Part shown: positions 1 to 5,436 of the stretch, in pieces
Layout of the letters: every line of letters begins with the position of its first letter
Numbering within the stretch: position 1 is the stretch's first letter
Source: Gammaproteobacteria bacterium
GTDB lineage: Bacteria; Pseudomonadota; Gammaproteobacteria; SZUA-229
Length of the DNA: 5,436 nucleotides
Direction: 5' to 3'
NCBI GenBank assembly: GCA_013138755.1
Contig: WTCC01000072.1
Coordinates: forward strand, 1-5,436
The notes under the pieces: model-generated
What the model saw: the letters and a program-made list of their open reading frames with translations, nothing else
What the model was told of the DNA's origin: nothing
Databases searched by the model: none
Position numbers and translations under genes: made by a program

Positions 1-666
1 TCTGACAACGGAGCCAATGGCACTGAAATGCATCAGTATCCCGATACAGATAAAGCATGGGTAGAAAGGAACTCCGATAACCGATATGAGAATATGGGGC
101 GCCAATTCTCCCGGGTTGGACCGGGACCGTCCTGGGCACAAGTCAGCATGACACCATACCGACTCTTCAAGGGCTTCACCACAGAAGGAGGAATCCGTAC
201 ACCGTTGATCATTAGTGGCCCTGGTGTGACTGGTAAGGGAAAACACAATGATGCCTTTGTTCACGTAATGGATATCTCAGCTACCATATTAGACGCGGTG
301 GGTATTGATCATCCGGGGTCGTCTTATAAAGGTCGTAAAGTAGAACCCCTCCGTGGCCGTTCCATGATAAAAGTGCTCAACGGAAAGTCTAATTTTATAT
401 ATGATAATGACACAGCGGTTAGCTGGGAGATGCTCGGTTTCCGTGCAGTACGTAAAGGCGATTTCAAGTTAGTTTGGCTACCACTGCCTTTTGGTAATGA
501 TGATTGGCAACTCTATAATCTTTCCACAGACCCCGCAGAATTGAGTGACCTGTCAAAGAATCAGCCAAAACTTCGAAAAGAGATGATTGAGATATGGAAA
601 CAATATTCGAAGGATGTAGGTGTTGTTCTTCCTCCGGGCGGTTCCATGCGTATGGATATAATGTAA
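1..666 (+). CDS. Arylsulfatase, type I (AtsA-like), C-terminal part; 5' end outside window
   Basis: Hydrolyses sulfate esters by the formylglycine mechanism, as inferred from the family; the substrate cannot be told from this part. The reading frame is open from base 1, giving 221 residues before TAA at 664-666, so the gene enters from the left. Residues 1-7 read SDNGANG, the sulfatase motif whose Asp and Asn (residues 2-3) bind calcium in Pseudomonas AtsA. RLFKGFTTEGG follows, with Lys57 matching the AtsA active-site lysine (Lys375 there). HVMDISATILDAVG (about residues 81-94), the ELLG/EMLGFRAVRKGDFKLVW-type strand (about 137-155) and WQLYNLSTDPAELSDLS form the usual C-terminal subdomain, ending close to where AtsA ends. 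The catalytic Cys/Ser-X-Pro-X-Arg motif and any signal peptide lie off the left edge, so activity and location cannot be judged. No clear terminator follows. The family assignment is firm; the substrate is unknown. Confidence 0.93.
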   Translation, partial: SDNGANGTEMHQYPDTDKAWVERNSDNRYENMGRQFSRVGPGPSWAQVSMTPYRLFKGFTTEGGIRTPLIISGPGVTGKGKHNDAFVHVMDISATILDAVGIDHPGSSYKGRKVEPLRGRSMIKVLNGKSNFIYDNDTAVSWEMLGFRAVRKGDFKLVWLPLPFGNDDWQLYNLSTDPAELSDLSKNQPKLRKEMIEIWKQYSKDVGVVLPPGGSMRMDIM

Positions 667-932
667 CCAGCTTCAGATTGTAAAAGTGTTTATACAGTCG
701 AGGTTGCAGGTGGTCCGTTTGCCTTAATATGATTTACCCAAGGATGGTGAATGTCTGTTCATGACCGAAAGTTGTCATCTTTAATATTTGTTATTTATTG
801 TCTCTTGATCTAAATTCACCCCAGTCAAGCCATTGAGGCTGGTCGATTCCCACGGGCTTTCTGTGAATAAATTAATGGGGCCGTGACAAATAGGAATCGT
901 TAGTATTCGCAATTGTCACCGACTCATTTGTT
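667..932. other. Intergenic stretch without a recognisable gene
   Basis: No open frame of convincing length or composition occurs here on either strand, and I see no terminator-like GC stem followed by T residues just after the sulfatase stop. The one structured item is an imperfect palindrome at 883-919, listed separately. A short inverted pair AGCC/GGCT (828-831 and 837-840) is too small to call. Confidence 0.6.
883..919. repeat. Imperfect palindrome (7-bp outer arms, 4-bp inner arms)
   Basis: GTGACAA at 883-889 is the reverse complement of TTGTCAC at 913-919. Inside them GAAT (894-897) pairs with ATTC (905-908), leaving a symmetric four-by-four mismatch and a seven-base centre at 898-904. 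The symmetry about position 901 could suit a dimeric regulator or a weak RNA hairpin. There is no flanking promoter I can support, so its role is unknown and it could be chance in AT-rich DNA. Confidence 0.4.
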
Positions 933-991
933 GTGTTTTTTTGTTGTAAGAGTCCCTTTTTGTTTGCTGAATGGCGCTGTGTTAGTAGTGG

Positions 992-1160
992 GAATTCGCC
1001 AGGGAAGGCGAATTTAGCTCTGTGCACCCGGATGGCGCATCAGAGCGACTCGTTGGCAACACGGCGGCGTTCAGGCATCCCGAGTGTTTTTCTCGGGGCA
1101 AGCAAAATAGGATGGCATTCTTTTGGTCACTTTTCTTTTGCTATTGAAAGAAAAGTGACT
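992..1160. repeat. Cluster of four hairpins; probable dispersed repeat or structured non-coding RNA
   Basis: Four inverted repeats lie in order. (a) AATTCGCC 993-1000 with GGCGAATT 1007-1014, a perfect 8-bp stem with a 6-base loop. (b) GCTCTG 1017-1022 with CAGAGC 1041-1046, extended by TGC 1023-1025 with GCA 1037-1039 across a one-base bulge. (c) CCCGAG 1079-1084 with CTCGGG 1092-1097. (d) GTCACTTTTCTTT 1126-1138 with AAAGAAAAGTGAC 1147-1159, a perfect 13-bp stem with an 8-base loop. Hairpins a and b are two bases apart. From memory, stretches pairing a GGTCACTTTTCTTT-like arm with AAAGAAAAGTGACTCG recur between genes in many gammaproteobacterial genomes, and gene callers often turn them into small false proteins; an 85-codon frame (933-1190) across this block looks like one. 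Whether this is a repeat family or an expressed RNA cannot be settled from one copy. Confidence 0.6.
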
Positions 1161-1234
1161 CGCCCGCGGTGTGAATACCGTAATACCTAACCAAAAAAAT
1201 CAGGTAAATGCTAACCCCCAGAGGCCTCCGAGCA
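1161..1234. other. Short spacer, no gene seen
   Basis: It contains only a weak 4-bp hairpin (CGGT 1167-1170 with ACCG 1177-1180) and the 8-bp palindrome GAGGCCTC at 1221-1228. I can support no function for either. Confidence 0.4.
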
Positions 1235-1263
1235 TTGCCCACAAAATACTCCAGTGTTAAAGT
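1235..1263 (+). promoter_or_regulatory. Possible sigma-70 promoter for parE
   Basis: TTGCCC at 1235-1240 matches the -35 consensus at four of six positions. After a 17-base spacer, TAAAGT at 1258-1263 matches the -10 consensus at four of six and is preceded by TG at 1255-1256, an extended -10 signature. Transcription would start near 1270, leaving a leader of roughly 60 bases before parE. Each box is only moderate, so this is a candidate chosen for its spacing and position rather than a firm call. Confidence 0.33.
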
Positions 1264-1318
1264 ACCTCGAAATATCAAAAAACCCACATAACAACAATAA
1301 TCAGGGTAAACCGTCCAC

Positions 1319-1336
1319 ATGAGCCAATTTATATGA
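1319..1336 (+). other. Five-codon mini-ORF (MSQFI) overlapping the parE start as ATGA
   Basis: ATG at 1319-1321 opens a frame of five codons ending at TGA 1334-1336, which overlaps the parE ATG at 1333-1335. The only purine-rich stretch upstream is CAGGG (1302-1306), about 12 bases before this ATG and 26 before parE, so it is slightly better placed for the mini-ORF than for parE. A ribosome finishing the mini-ORF would stop on the parE start codon, the geometry of translational coupling. Such short frames also arise by chance. Confidence 0.3.
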
Positions 1337-3216
1337 GCAAGTACGATGCCTCGTCGATCGAGGTATTAACTGGCCTTGAGCCGGTTCAGAAGAGACCGGG
1401 TATGTACACTGATACAACTCGGCCCAATCACCTGGCGCAGGAAGTTATCGATAACAGCGTAGATGAAGCGATTGCCGGGCATGCCAAACAGATCGATGTT
1501 GTGCTGTATAAAGATGGATCCATCAGTGTGACCGATGATGGTCGCGGTATGCCGGTGGATATTCATCCCGAAGAAGGTATTCCTGGTGTGGAAGTTATAC
1601 TTACACGTCTGCATGCTGGTGGTAAATTCTCCAATAAGAACTACGAGTTTTCCGGTGGCTTGCACGGTGTAGGTGTATCCGTGGTCAATGCATTGTCGTC
1701 GAAGGTGACCGTCGAGGTGCGACGTGATTGCAGTGTCTATGAAATGGCATTTAAGCATGGTGAGAAAACCAGCAAATTAAAGAAAACGGGCACTGTTGGT
1801 AAACGCAATACCGGTACAAAAATTCATTTCTGGCCTGAGAAAAAATACTTTGATTCCGCGGTAATCTCTGTAACAAAATTAAAACATGTTCTACGTGCCA
1901 AGGCGGTGTTATGTCCGGGGCTGGAAGTTACCTTTGTTGAAGAAAAAACACGCGAAGTACAGAGCTGGCGTTATGAAGGTGGTCTGGCTGATTATCTGGG
2001 TGAAAATTTATTTGAGCGGGAGTGTTTGCCGGAAGAGCCTTTTGTTGGCAGCATGGCCAGTTCCACAGAAGCAGTCGATTGGGCACTGACATGGCAGATT
2101 GGGGCGGGTGAATTGATCACAGAGTCTTACGTCAATCTGATTCCAACGTCACAGGGTGGTACGCATGTGAATGGCCTGCGTACAGGTTTAACTGAGGCGC
2201 TGCGTGAATTTTGTGAGATTCGAAGTCTGTTGCCTCGCGGCGTGAAGCTTGGGCCAGAGGACGTTTGGGATAAAGTTTGCTTCGTGCTTTCGGTAAAGTT
2301 AGCTGATCCGCAATTTTCAGGGCAGACAAAAGAACGTTTATCATCGAGAGAATGTGCCGCCTTCGTTATGGGTATCGTAAAAGATGCATTTAGTCTGTGG
2401 TTGAATCAGCACACTGAAGCTGGTGAGTCTATCGCTATGCTGGCCATCGAAAACGCCCAGAAGCGTCTGCGTGACGGTAAAAAAGTTGTTCGTAAAAAAG
2501 TCACCAGCGGTCCGGCATTACCTGGCAAGTTATCGGATTGTTCGTCTCAGGATATAACGCGTTCCGAATTGTTTTTAGTGGAAGGCGATTCGGCGGGTGG
2601 CAGTGCAAAGCAGGCAAGAGACAGGGTGTTTCAGGCAATCATGCCATTGCGTGGAAAGATCTTAAATACCTGGGAGGTCGAACCCGATCAGGTATTGGCG
2701 TCCAAAGAAGTCCATGATATTTCGGTTGCGATCGGAGTCGACCCCGGTTCTTCAGATCTAAAAGATTTACGATACGGAAAAATTTGCATTCTGGCGGATG
2801 CTGATTCTGATGGGTATCATATTGCGACACTTATATGCGCACTGTTTCTTAGGCACTTTAGGCCGTTGGTAGAAGCTGGGCATATCTTCGTAGCGATGCC
2901 GCCATTATTTCGTATCGATGTTGCTAAAGAGATTTTCTATGCCTTAGACGAAGCTGAGAAGCAGGGTGTTCTGGATCGTATCGAAGCGGAGAAGATGCGT
3001 GGCAAAGTAACCGTTACACGATTTAAAGGCCTGGGTGAAATGAATCCGATGCAATTGCGCGTAACGACTCTAGCACCAGACACGAGACGATTAGTGCAGC
3101 TAACTTTAGGTAAAGGTGACAGTAGTCACAGCATGTTGGATATGCTGTTAGCCAAAAAACGTGCGGGTGACCGTAAGGCGTGGCTGGAAACAAAAGGTGC
3201 GTTAGCAGAAGTCTAA
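1333..3216 (+). CDS. parE: DNA topoisomerase IV subunit B (ParE)
   Basis: ATPase subunit of topoisomerase IV, which with ParC decatenates sister chromosomes in the cytoplasm. It has 627 residues against about 630 in E. coli. The N-terminal GHKL ATPase domain shows EVIDNSVDEA (catalytic Glu37, Mg-binding Asn41), DDGRGMP (Asp68) and GGLHGVG (about 108-114). The transducer domain carries the QTK loop (Gln331-Lys333) that contacts ATP. The TOPRIM domain has ELFLVEGDSAGG (Glu417), IMPLRGK (about 436-442) and DADSDG (Asp489, Asp491, Asp493), then RFKGLGEMNP (from 563). The insert of about 170 residues found in gammaproteobacterial GyrB is absent and DSDGYHIATL is ParE-like, so this is not GyrB. Asp419 and Ser457, matching E. 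coli Asp420 and Ser458, are the quinolone-sensitive residues. ATG 1333 is the first ATG in frame after a TAA at 1258 and gives the family's N-terminus, although the Shine-Dalgarno sequence is poor. parC follows after 187 bases. Confidence 0.98.
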   Translation: MSKYDASSIEVLTGLEPVQKRPGMYTDTTRPNHLAQEVIDNSVDEAIAGHAKQIDVVLYKDGSISVTDDGRGMPVDIHPEEGIPGVEVILTRLHAGGKFSNKNYEFSGGLHGVGVSVVNALSSKVTVEVRRDCSVYEMAFKHGEKTSKLKKTGTVGKRNTGTKIHFWPEKKYFDSAVISVTKLKHVLRAKAVLCPGLEVTFVEEKTREVQSWRYEGGLADYLGENLFERECLPEEPFVGSMASSTEAVDWALTWQIGAGELITESYVNLIPTSQGGTHVNGLRTGLTEALREFCEIRSLLPRGVKLGPEDVWDKVCFVLSVKLADPQFSGQTKERLSSRECAAFVMGIVKDAFSLWLNQHTEAGESIAMLAIENAQKRLRDGKKVVRKKVTSGPALPGKLSDCSSQDITRSELFLVEGDSAGGSAKQARDRVFQAIMPLRGKILNTWEVEPDQVLASKEVHDISVAIGVDPGSSDLKDLRYGKICILADADSDGYHIATLICALFLRHFRPLVEAGHIFVAMPPLFRIDVAKEIFYALDEAEKQGVLDRIEAEKMRGKVTVTRFKGLGEMNPMQLRVTTLAPDTRRLVQLTLGKGDSSHSMLDMLLAKKRAGDRKAWLETKGALAEV

Positions 3217-3223
3217 AAAGTCA

Positions 3224-3251
3224 GTGAAAAGTGAAAAGTGAAAAGTGAAAA
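3224..3251 (+). repeat. Tandem repeat, four copies of GTGAAAA
   Basis: Four perfect 7-base units start at 3224, 3231, 3238 and 3245, beginning seven bases after the parE stop codon. A variant unit, ATGA, continues at 3252. Perfect short tandem repeats like this can change copy number by slipped-strand mispairing. The unit is not a multiple of three, but it lies outside any credible gene, so a change would alter spacing and RNA folding rather than a protein. Confidence 0.85.
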
Positions 3252-3321
3252 ATGAGATACAAAACCTTTATGATTGGAGGTTCTGTTTTTTTATTTTCAT
3301 TTTTCACTTTTCATTTTTCGT
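3231..3321. repeat. Long inverted repeat in the parE-parC spacer
   Basis: The core arms, 3239-3255 and 3297-3313, are exact reverse complements over 17 bases. With one G-U pair at 3238/3314 the pairing continues to 3233/3319, and wobble pairs carry it further to 3231/3321 and inward to 3257/3295, leaving a loop of about 37 bases. The right arm is built of TTTTCAT and TTTTCAC units, the complement of the GTGAAAA repeat on the left. A transcript through both genes would form a long, AT-rich hairpin here. It could protect or expose mRNA ends, separate parE from parC expression, or be a small palindromic mobile remnant. No target-site duplication is visible. Confidence 0.75.
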
Positions 3322-3332
3322 TATTTATCTCC

Positions 3333-3337
3333 AAGGA
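3333..3337 (+). promoter_or_regulatory. Shine-Dalgarno site for the leader ORF before parC
   Basis: AAGGA lies eight bases upstream of the ATG at 3346, an ideal spacing; a second purine run, GGAG (3339-3342), is closer than ideal. This is the best ribosome binding site visible before parC, yet it fits the leader ORF and not parC, whose ATG is 66 bases further on. Confidence 0.5.
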
Positions 3338-3345
3338 TGGAGTGT

Positions 3346-3382
3346 ATGCTGGAATCGTTTGGAGCGATTCCAGTGCATTTTT
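3346..3382 (+). terminator. Terminator-like hairpin with T run just before parC (possible attenuator)
   Basis: CTGGAATCG 3349-3357 pairs perfectly with CGATTCCAG 3365-3373 around a 7-base loop. ATG 3346-3348 can pair with CAT 3376-3378 across a two-base bulge (3374-3375), making 12 pairs. TTTT follows at 3379-3382. This has the form of a modest intrinsic terminator, with moderate GC in the stem and a short T run. Placed between parE and parC it could end some parE transcripts or attenuate parC. The stem also hides the leader ATG. Confidence 0.45.
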
Positions 3383-3396
3383 CATTAGAGCATTAG
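3346..3396 (+). CDS. Putative 16-codon leader peptide upstream of parC
   Basis: ATG 3346 to TAG 3394-3396 encodes [16 protein letters not shown]. The good ribosome binding site in front and the stop only seven bases before the parC ATG are what support it; the peptide itself resembles nothing I recognise. parC has no convincing Shine-Dalgarno sequence of its own (only GAG at 3388-3390, 13 bases away), so ribosomes leaving this leader could restart on parC. Its codons also make up the hairpin at 3346-3378, so translation and folding would exclude each other. No run of one amino acid hints at an attenuation signal. It may be chance; conservation has not been tested. Confidence 0.35.
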   Translation: MLESFGAIPVHFSLEH

Positions 3397-3403
3397 CGAA
3401 AAT

Positions 3404-5436
3404 ATGGCAACACAACCAGAGCTTGAATTCGAAGGCATAGAAAAGCTTCCTATAGCTGAATTTACCGAACGAGCCTATCTCGATTATTCGATGTACGTCA
3501 TCATGGATCGTGCGTTACCTTATATCGGTGACGGTCTGAAACCGGTGCAACGTCGTATCGTATATGCGATGTCTGAATTGGGCTTAAATGCATCATCAAA
3601 ACATAAAAAATCGGCACGTACTGTCGGTGATGTCTTAGGTAAGTATCATCCGCATGGTGATAGTGCCTGTTATGAAGCTATGGTATTGATGGCTCAACCC
3701 TTTTCCTATCGTTATCCGCTGGTCGACGGGCAAGGAAACTGGGGTGCGCCGGATGATCCGAAATCATTCGCGGCCATGCGTTACACTGAGTCACGGCTGA
3801 CCGCTTATTCTGAAGTTTTGTTAAGCGAGTTAGGGCAGGGTACGGTTAACTGGAAACCAAATTTTGATGGCACTCTTGATGAGCCTGAATCCTTACCTGC
3901 CAGACTGCCTAACGTGTTGCTAAATGGTGGTACGGGTATCGCAGTGGGAATGGCTACCGATATTCCTCCACATAATCTCAGGGAAGTAGCGAGTGCCTGT
4001 GTGCGTTTGTTGGAAAGCCCTAAGTCGACGTTGAAAGATCTGTGTGAGCATATCAAAGGGCCAGATTTTCCTACTGAAGCTGAAATTATCACCCCGCAAA
4101 AAGATATCTTCGAAATCTATCAGACTGGCCGTGGTGGCATAAGACAACGTGCCTGTTACGAAATGGAAGACGGTGCAATTATCATTACGGCTTTGCCTTA
4201 TCAGGTCTCTGGCGGAAAAATATTAGAGCAGATAGCTGCACAGATGACGGCGAAGAAATTGCCGATGGTGGAGGATCTGCGTGATGAATCAGAACATGAA
4301 AACCCAACACGCCTGGTCATCATGCCGCGATCTAATCGTGTGGACATTAACGAATTGATGACGCACTTGTTTGCGACTACAGATCTGGAGCGAAGTTATC
4401 GCGTTAACATGAACATGATCGGCATCAATGGTCTGCCGCAGGTTAAAGATCTACGTTCATTGTTAGAAGAATGGTTGAAGTTTAGAACGGTGACGGTGCG
4501 TCGCCGTTTGCAATGGCGTCTCGACAAGGTCAATAATCGTCTGCATATTCTGGATGCTTTATTGATCGCGTTTTTAAATATCGACGAAGTTATCGCTATT
4601 ATTCGTGAGCATGACAAGCCGAAGCCAGTGTTGATGAAACGGTTTAAGATTTCAGATGTGCAGGCTGAAGCAATCCTTGATTTAAAACTACGTCATCTGG
4701 CAAAACTCGAAGAAATGAAGATTCGAGGTGAGCAGGAAGAGCTTGCAGAGGAGCGTGATTATCTGCAGAAAATACTGGGTTCAGCAAAACGATTAAAAAC
4801 GCTGATCAGAAAAGAGATTGTTGCCGACGCAGAAAAATATGGTGATGATCGACGTTCTCCTATTGTGGAAAGAAATGCGGCGCAAGCGATGGATGAAACT
4901 GCACTGATATCTACGGAAGCTGTGACTGTCGTGTTATCCAGCAAAGGTTGGGTGCGTTCTGCTAAAGGTCATGAGATTGATGGTGGAAAATTAAATTATA
5001 AAGCAGGTGATGCTTATCAGGCATCTGCCCAGGGAAAATCTAATCAGTCAGCTGTGTTTTTAGACTCCAGTGGGCGTGCCTACACCTTGCCTGCGCATAA
5101 GTTACCGTCCGCAAGAGGACAGGGTGACCCCCTAAGTAGTTATTTTACGCCAACACCTGGGTCGCATTTTGTCGGTGTGGCGATAGGTGACCCGGACGAT
5201 CTTTATCTGCTAGCCAGTAATTTTGGCTATGGTTTTATCGTGCGTTTAGGTGATATGCAGGCTAATGCTAAAAAAGGAAAAGCAGTGCTGAATGTTGGCA
5301 AACAAGCATCGGCATTACCACCAGTAAAAATGATCAATGCTGATACTGATCAGATTGCTGCCGTGAGTTCTGCGGGTCACATGTTGTTAACGCCAGCGGA
5401 ACAGTTGCCGCAGATGGCAAAGGGTAAAGGGAATAA
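3404..5436 (+). CDS. parC: DNA topoisomerase IV subunit A (ParC), 3' end outside window
   Basis: DNA-cleaving subunit of topoisomerase IV. I read 677 codons in one frame with no stop; the window ends two bases (AA) into codon 678, and the match to GKGNK suggests about 70-90 residues are missing. ATG 3404 is chosen because a TAG in frame at 3386 leaves no earlier ATG and the N-terminus fits the family. The winged-helix domain has VQRRIVYAM, the quinolone region [22 protein letters not shown] and catalytic Tyr127 after Arg126. The tower has [16 protein letters not shown], with Ile179 as the likely DNA-intercalating residue. The coiled-coil gate has [23 protein letters not shown] (from 422), then DDRRSP (481-486). 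The C-terminal beta-pinwheel starts near 505 and lacks the QRRGGKG box that marks GyrA. Ser87 and Glu91 (E. coli Ser80, Glu84) are the quinolone-sensitive residues. ParE, its partner, lies just upstream. Confidence 0.97.
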   Translation, partial: MATQPELEFEGIEKLPIAEFTERAYLDYSMYVIMDRALPYIGDGLKPVQRRIVYAMSELGLNASSKHKKSARTVGDVLGKYHPHGDSACYEAMVLMAQPFSYRYPLVDGQGNWGAPDDPKSFAAMRYTESRLTAYSEVLLSELGQGTVNWKPNFDGTLDEPESLPARLPNVLLNGGTGIAVGMATDIPPHNLREVASACVRLLESPKSTLKDLCEHIKGPDFPTEAEIITPQKDIFEIYQTGRGGIRQRACYEMEDGAIIITALPYQVSGGKILEQIAAQMTAKKLPMVEDLRDESEHENPTRLVIMPRSNRVDINELMTHLFATTDLERSYRVNMNMIGINGLPQVKDLRSLLEEWLKFRTVTVRRRLQWRLDKVNNRLHILDALLIAFLNIDEVIAIIREHDKPKPVLMKRFKISDVQAEAILDLKLRHLAKLEEMKIRGEQEELAEERDYLQKILGSAKRLKTLIRKEIVADAEKYGDDRRSPIVERNAAQAMDETALISTEAVTVVLSSKGWVRSAKGHEIDGGKLNYKAGDAYQASAQGKSNQSAVFLDSSGRAYTLPAHKLPSARGQGDPLSSYFTPTPGSHFVGVAIGDPDDLYLLASNFGYGFIVRLGDMQANAKKGKAVLNVGKQASALPPVKMINADTDQIAAVSSAGHMLLTPAEQLPQMAKGKGN

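Noticed and set aside
840..852. TGGTCGATTCCCA resembles a tRNA T-arm
   Set aside because: There is no acceptor stem, anticodon arm or proper T-loop pairing around it, so neither a tRNA nor an integrase attachment site is supported.
1125..1160. The 13-bp hairpin as an intrinsic terminator
   Set aside because: The stem is followed by CGCCCGCGG, not by a T run, and the arms are AT-rich.
933..1190. 85-codon open frame upstream of parE
   Set aside because: It runs through all four hairpins, has no ribosome binding site I can see, and its Cys/Ser/Arg-rich, HSFGHFSF-containing product is typical of false proteins read from intergenic repeats. Treated as part of the repeat-like element.
1366..1758. 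Open frame of 130 codons on the minus strand inside parE
   Set aside because: It lies entirely within the conserved ATPase-domain coding sequence of parE and its translation resembles no protein I know; it is a shadow frame, as are the shorter minus-strand frames in parE and parC.
3252..3440. 62-codon open frame between parE and parC with a hydrophobic Phe-rich start
   Set aside because: The hydrophobic stretch comes from the T-rich arm of the inverted repeat. The frame overlaps the start of parC by 37 bases and has no ribosome binding site beyond the AT-rich repeat.
5434..5436. TAA at the right edge as the stop codon of parC
   Set aside because: parC codons fall on 5432-5434 (AAT) and 5435 onward, so this TAA is out of frame. 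The family also continues past the GKGNK motif for about 70-90 residues.

Overview
The window looks like chromosomal DNA from a gammaproteobacterium. ParE and ParC read as close relatives of the Escherichia coli and Pseudomonas topoisomerase IV subunits along their length, and the sulfatase is of the Pseudomonas AtsA type. The DNA is of middling, slightly AT-leaning composition. I cannot name a genus; a free-living, possibly aquatic organism is only a guess from the sulfatase.

Layout, left to right, all genes on the + strand. (1) Positions 1-666 hold the C-terminal 221 residues of a type I arylsulfatase whose N-terminal half lies off the left edge. (2) A long gap without a credible gene runs from 667 to 1332. 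It holds an imperfect palindrome (883-919), a run of four hairpins ending in a 13-bp perfect stem (992-1160) that looks like a dispersed repeat or structured RNA, a possible parE promoter (1235-1263), and a five-codon mini-ORF that overlaps the parE start as ATGA. (3) parE, 1333-3216, is complete and appears intact. (4) A 187-base parE-parC spacer holds four tandem copies of GTGAAAA that pair with an inverted copy 40 bases on. It is followed by a 16-codon leader-like ORF with a good ribosome binding site, whose coding sequence folds into a terminator-like hairpin. (5) parC, 3404 to the right edge, is complete at its start but cut by the window after 677 codons. The final TAA of the window is not in its frame.

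parE and parC encode the two subunits of topoisomerase IV (ParC2ParE2), which decatenates daughter chromosomes and relaxes supercoils. ParE supplies ATP hydrolysis and the TOPRIM metal site; ParC supplies the DNA-cleaving tyrosine and the C-terminal DNA-wrapping domain. Both keep their catalytic residues and have quinolone-sensitive-type residues at the main resistance positions. Nothing links the sulfatase functionally to them.

The protein-coding content is ordinary. The parts worth a second look are non-coding: the leader/hairpin arrangement before parC, the GTGAAAA inverted repeat, and the hairpin cluster before parE. I did not find a clear new biological system.
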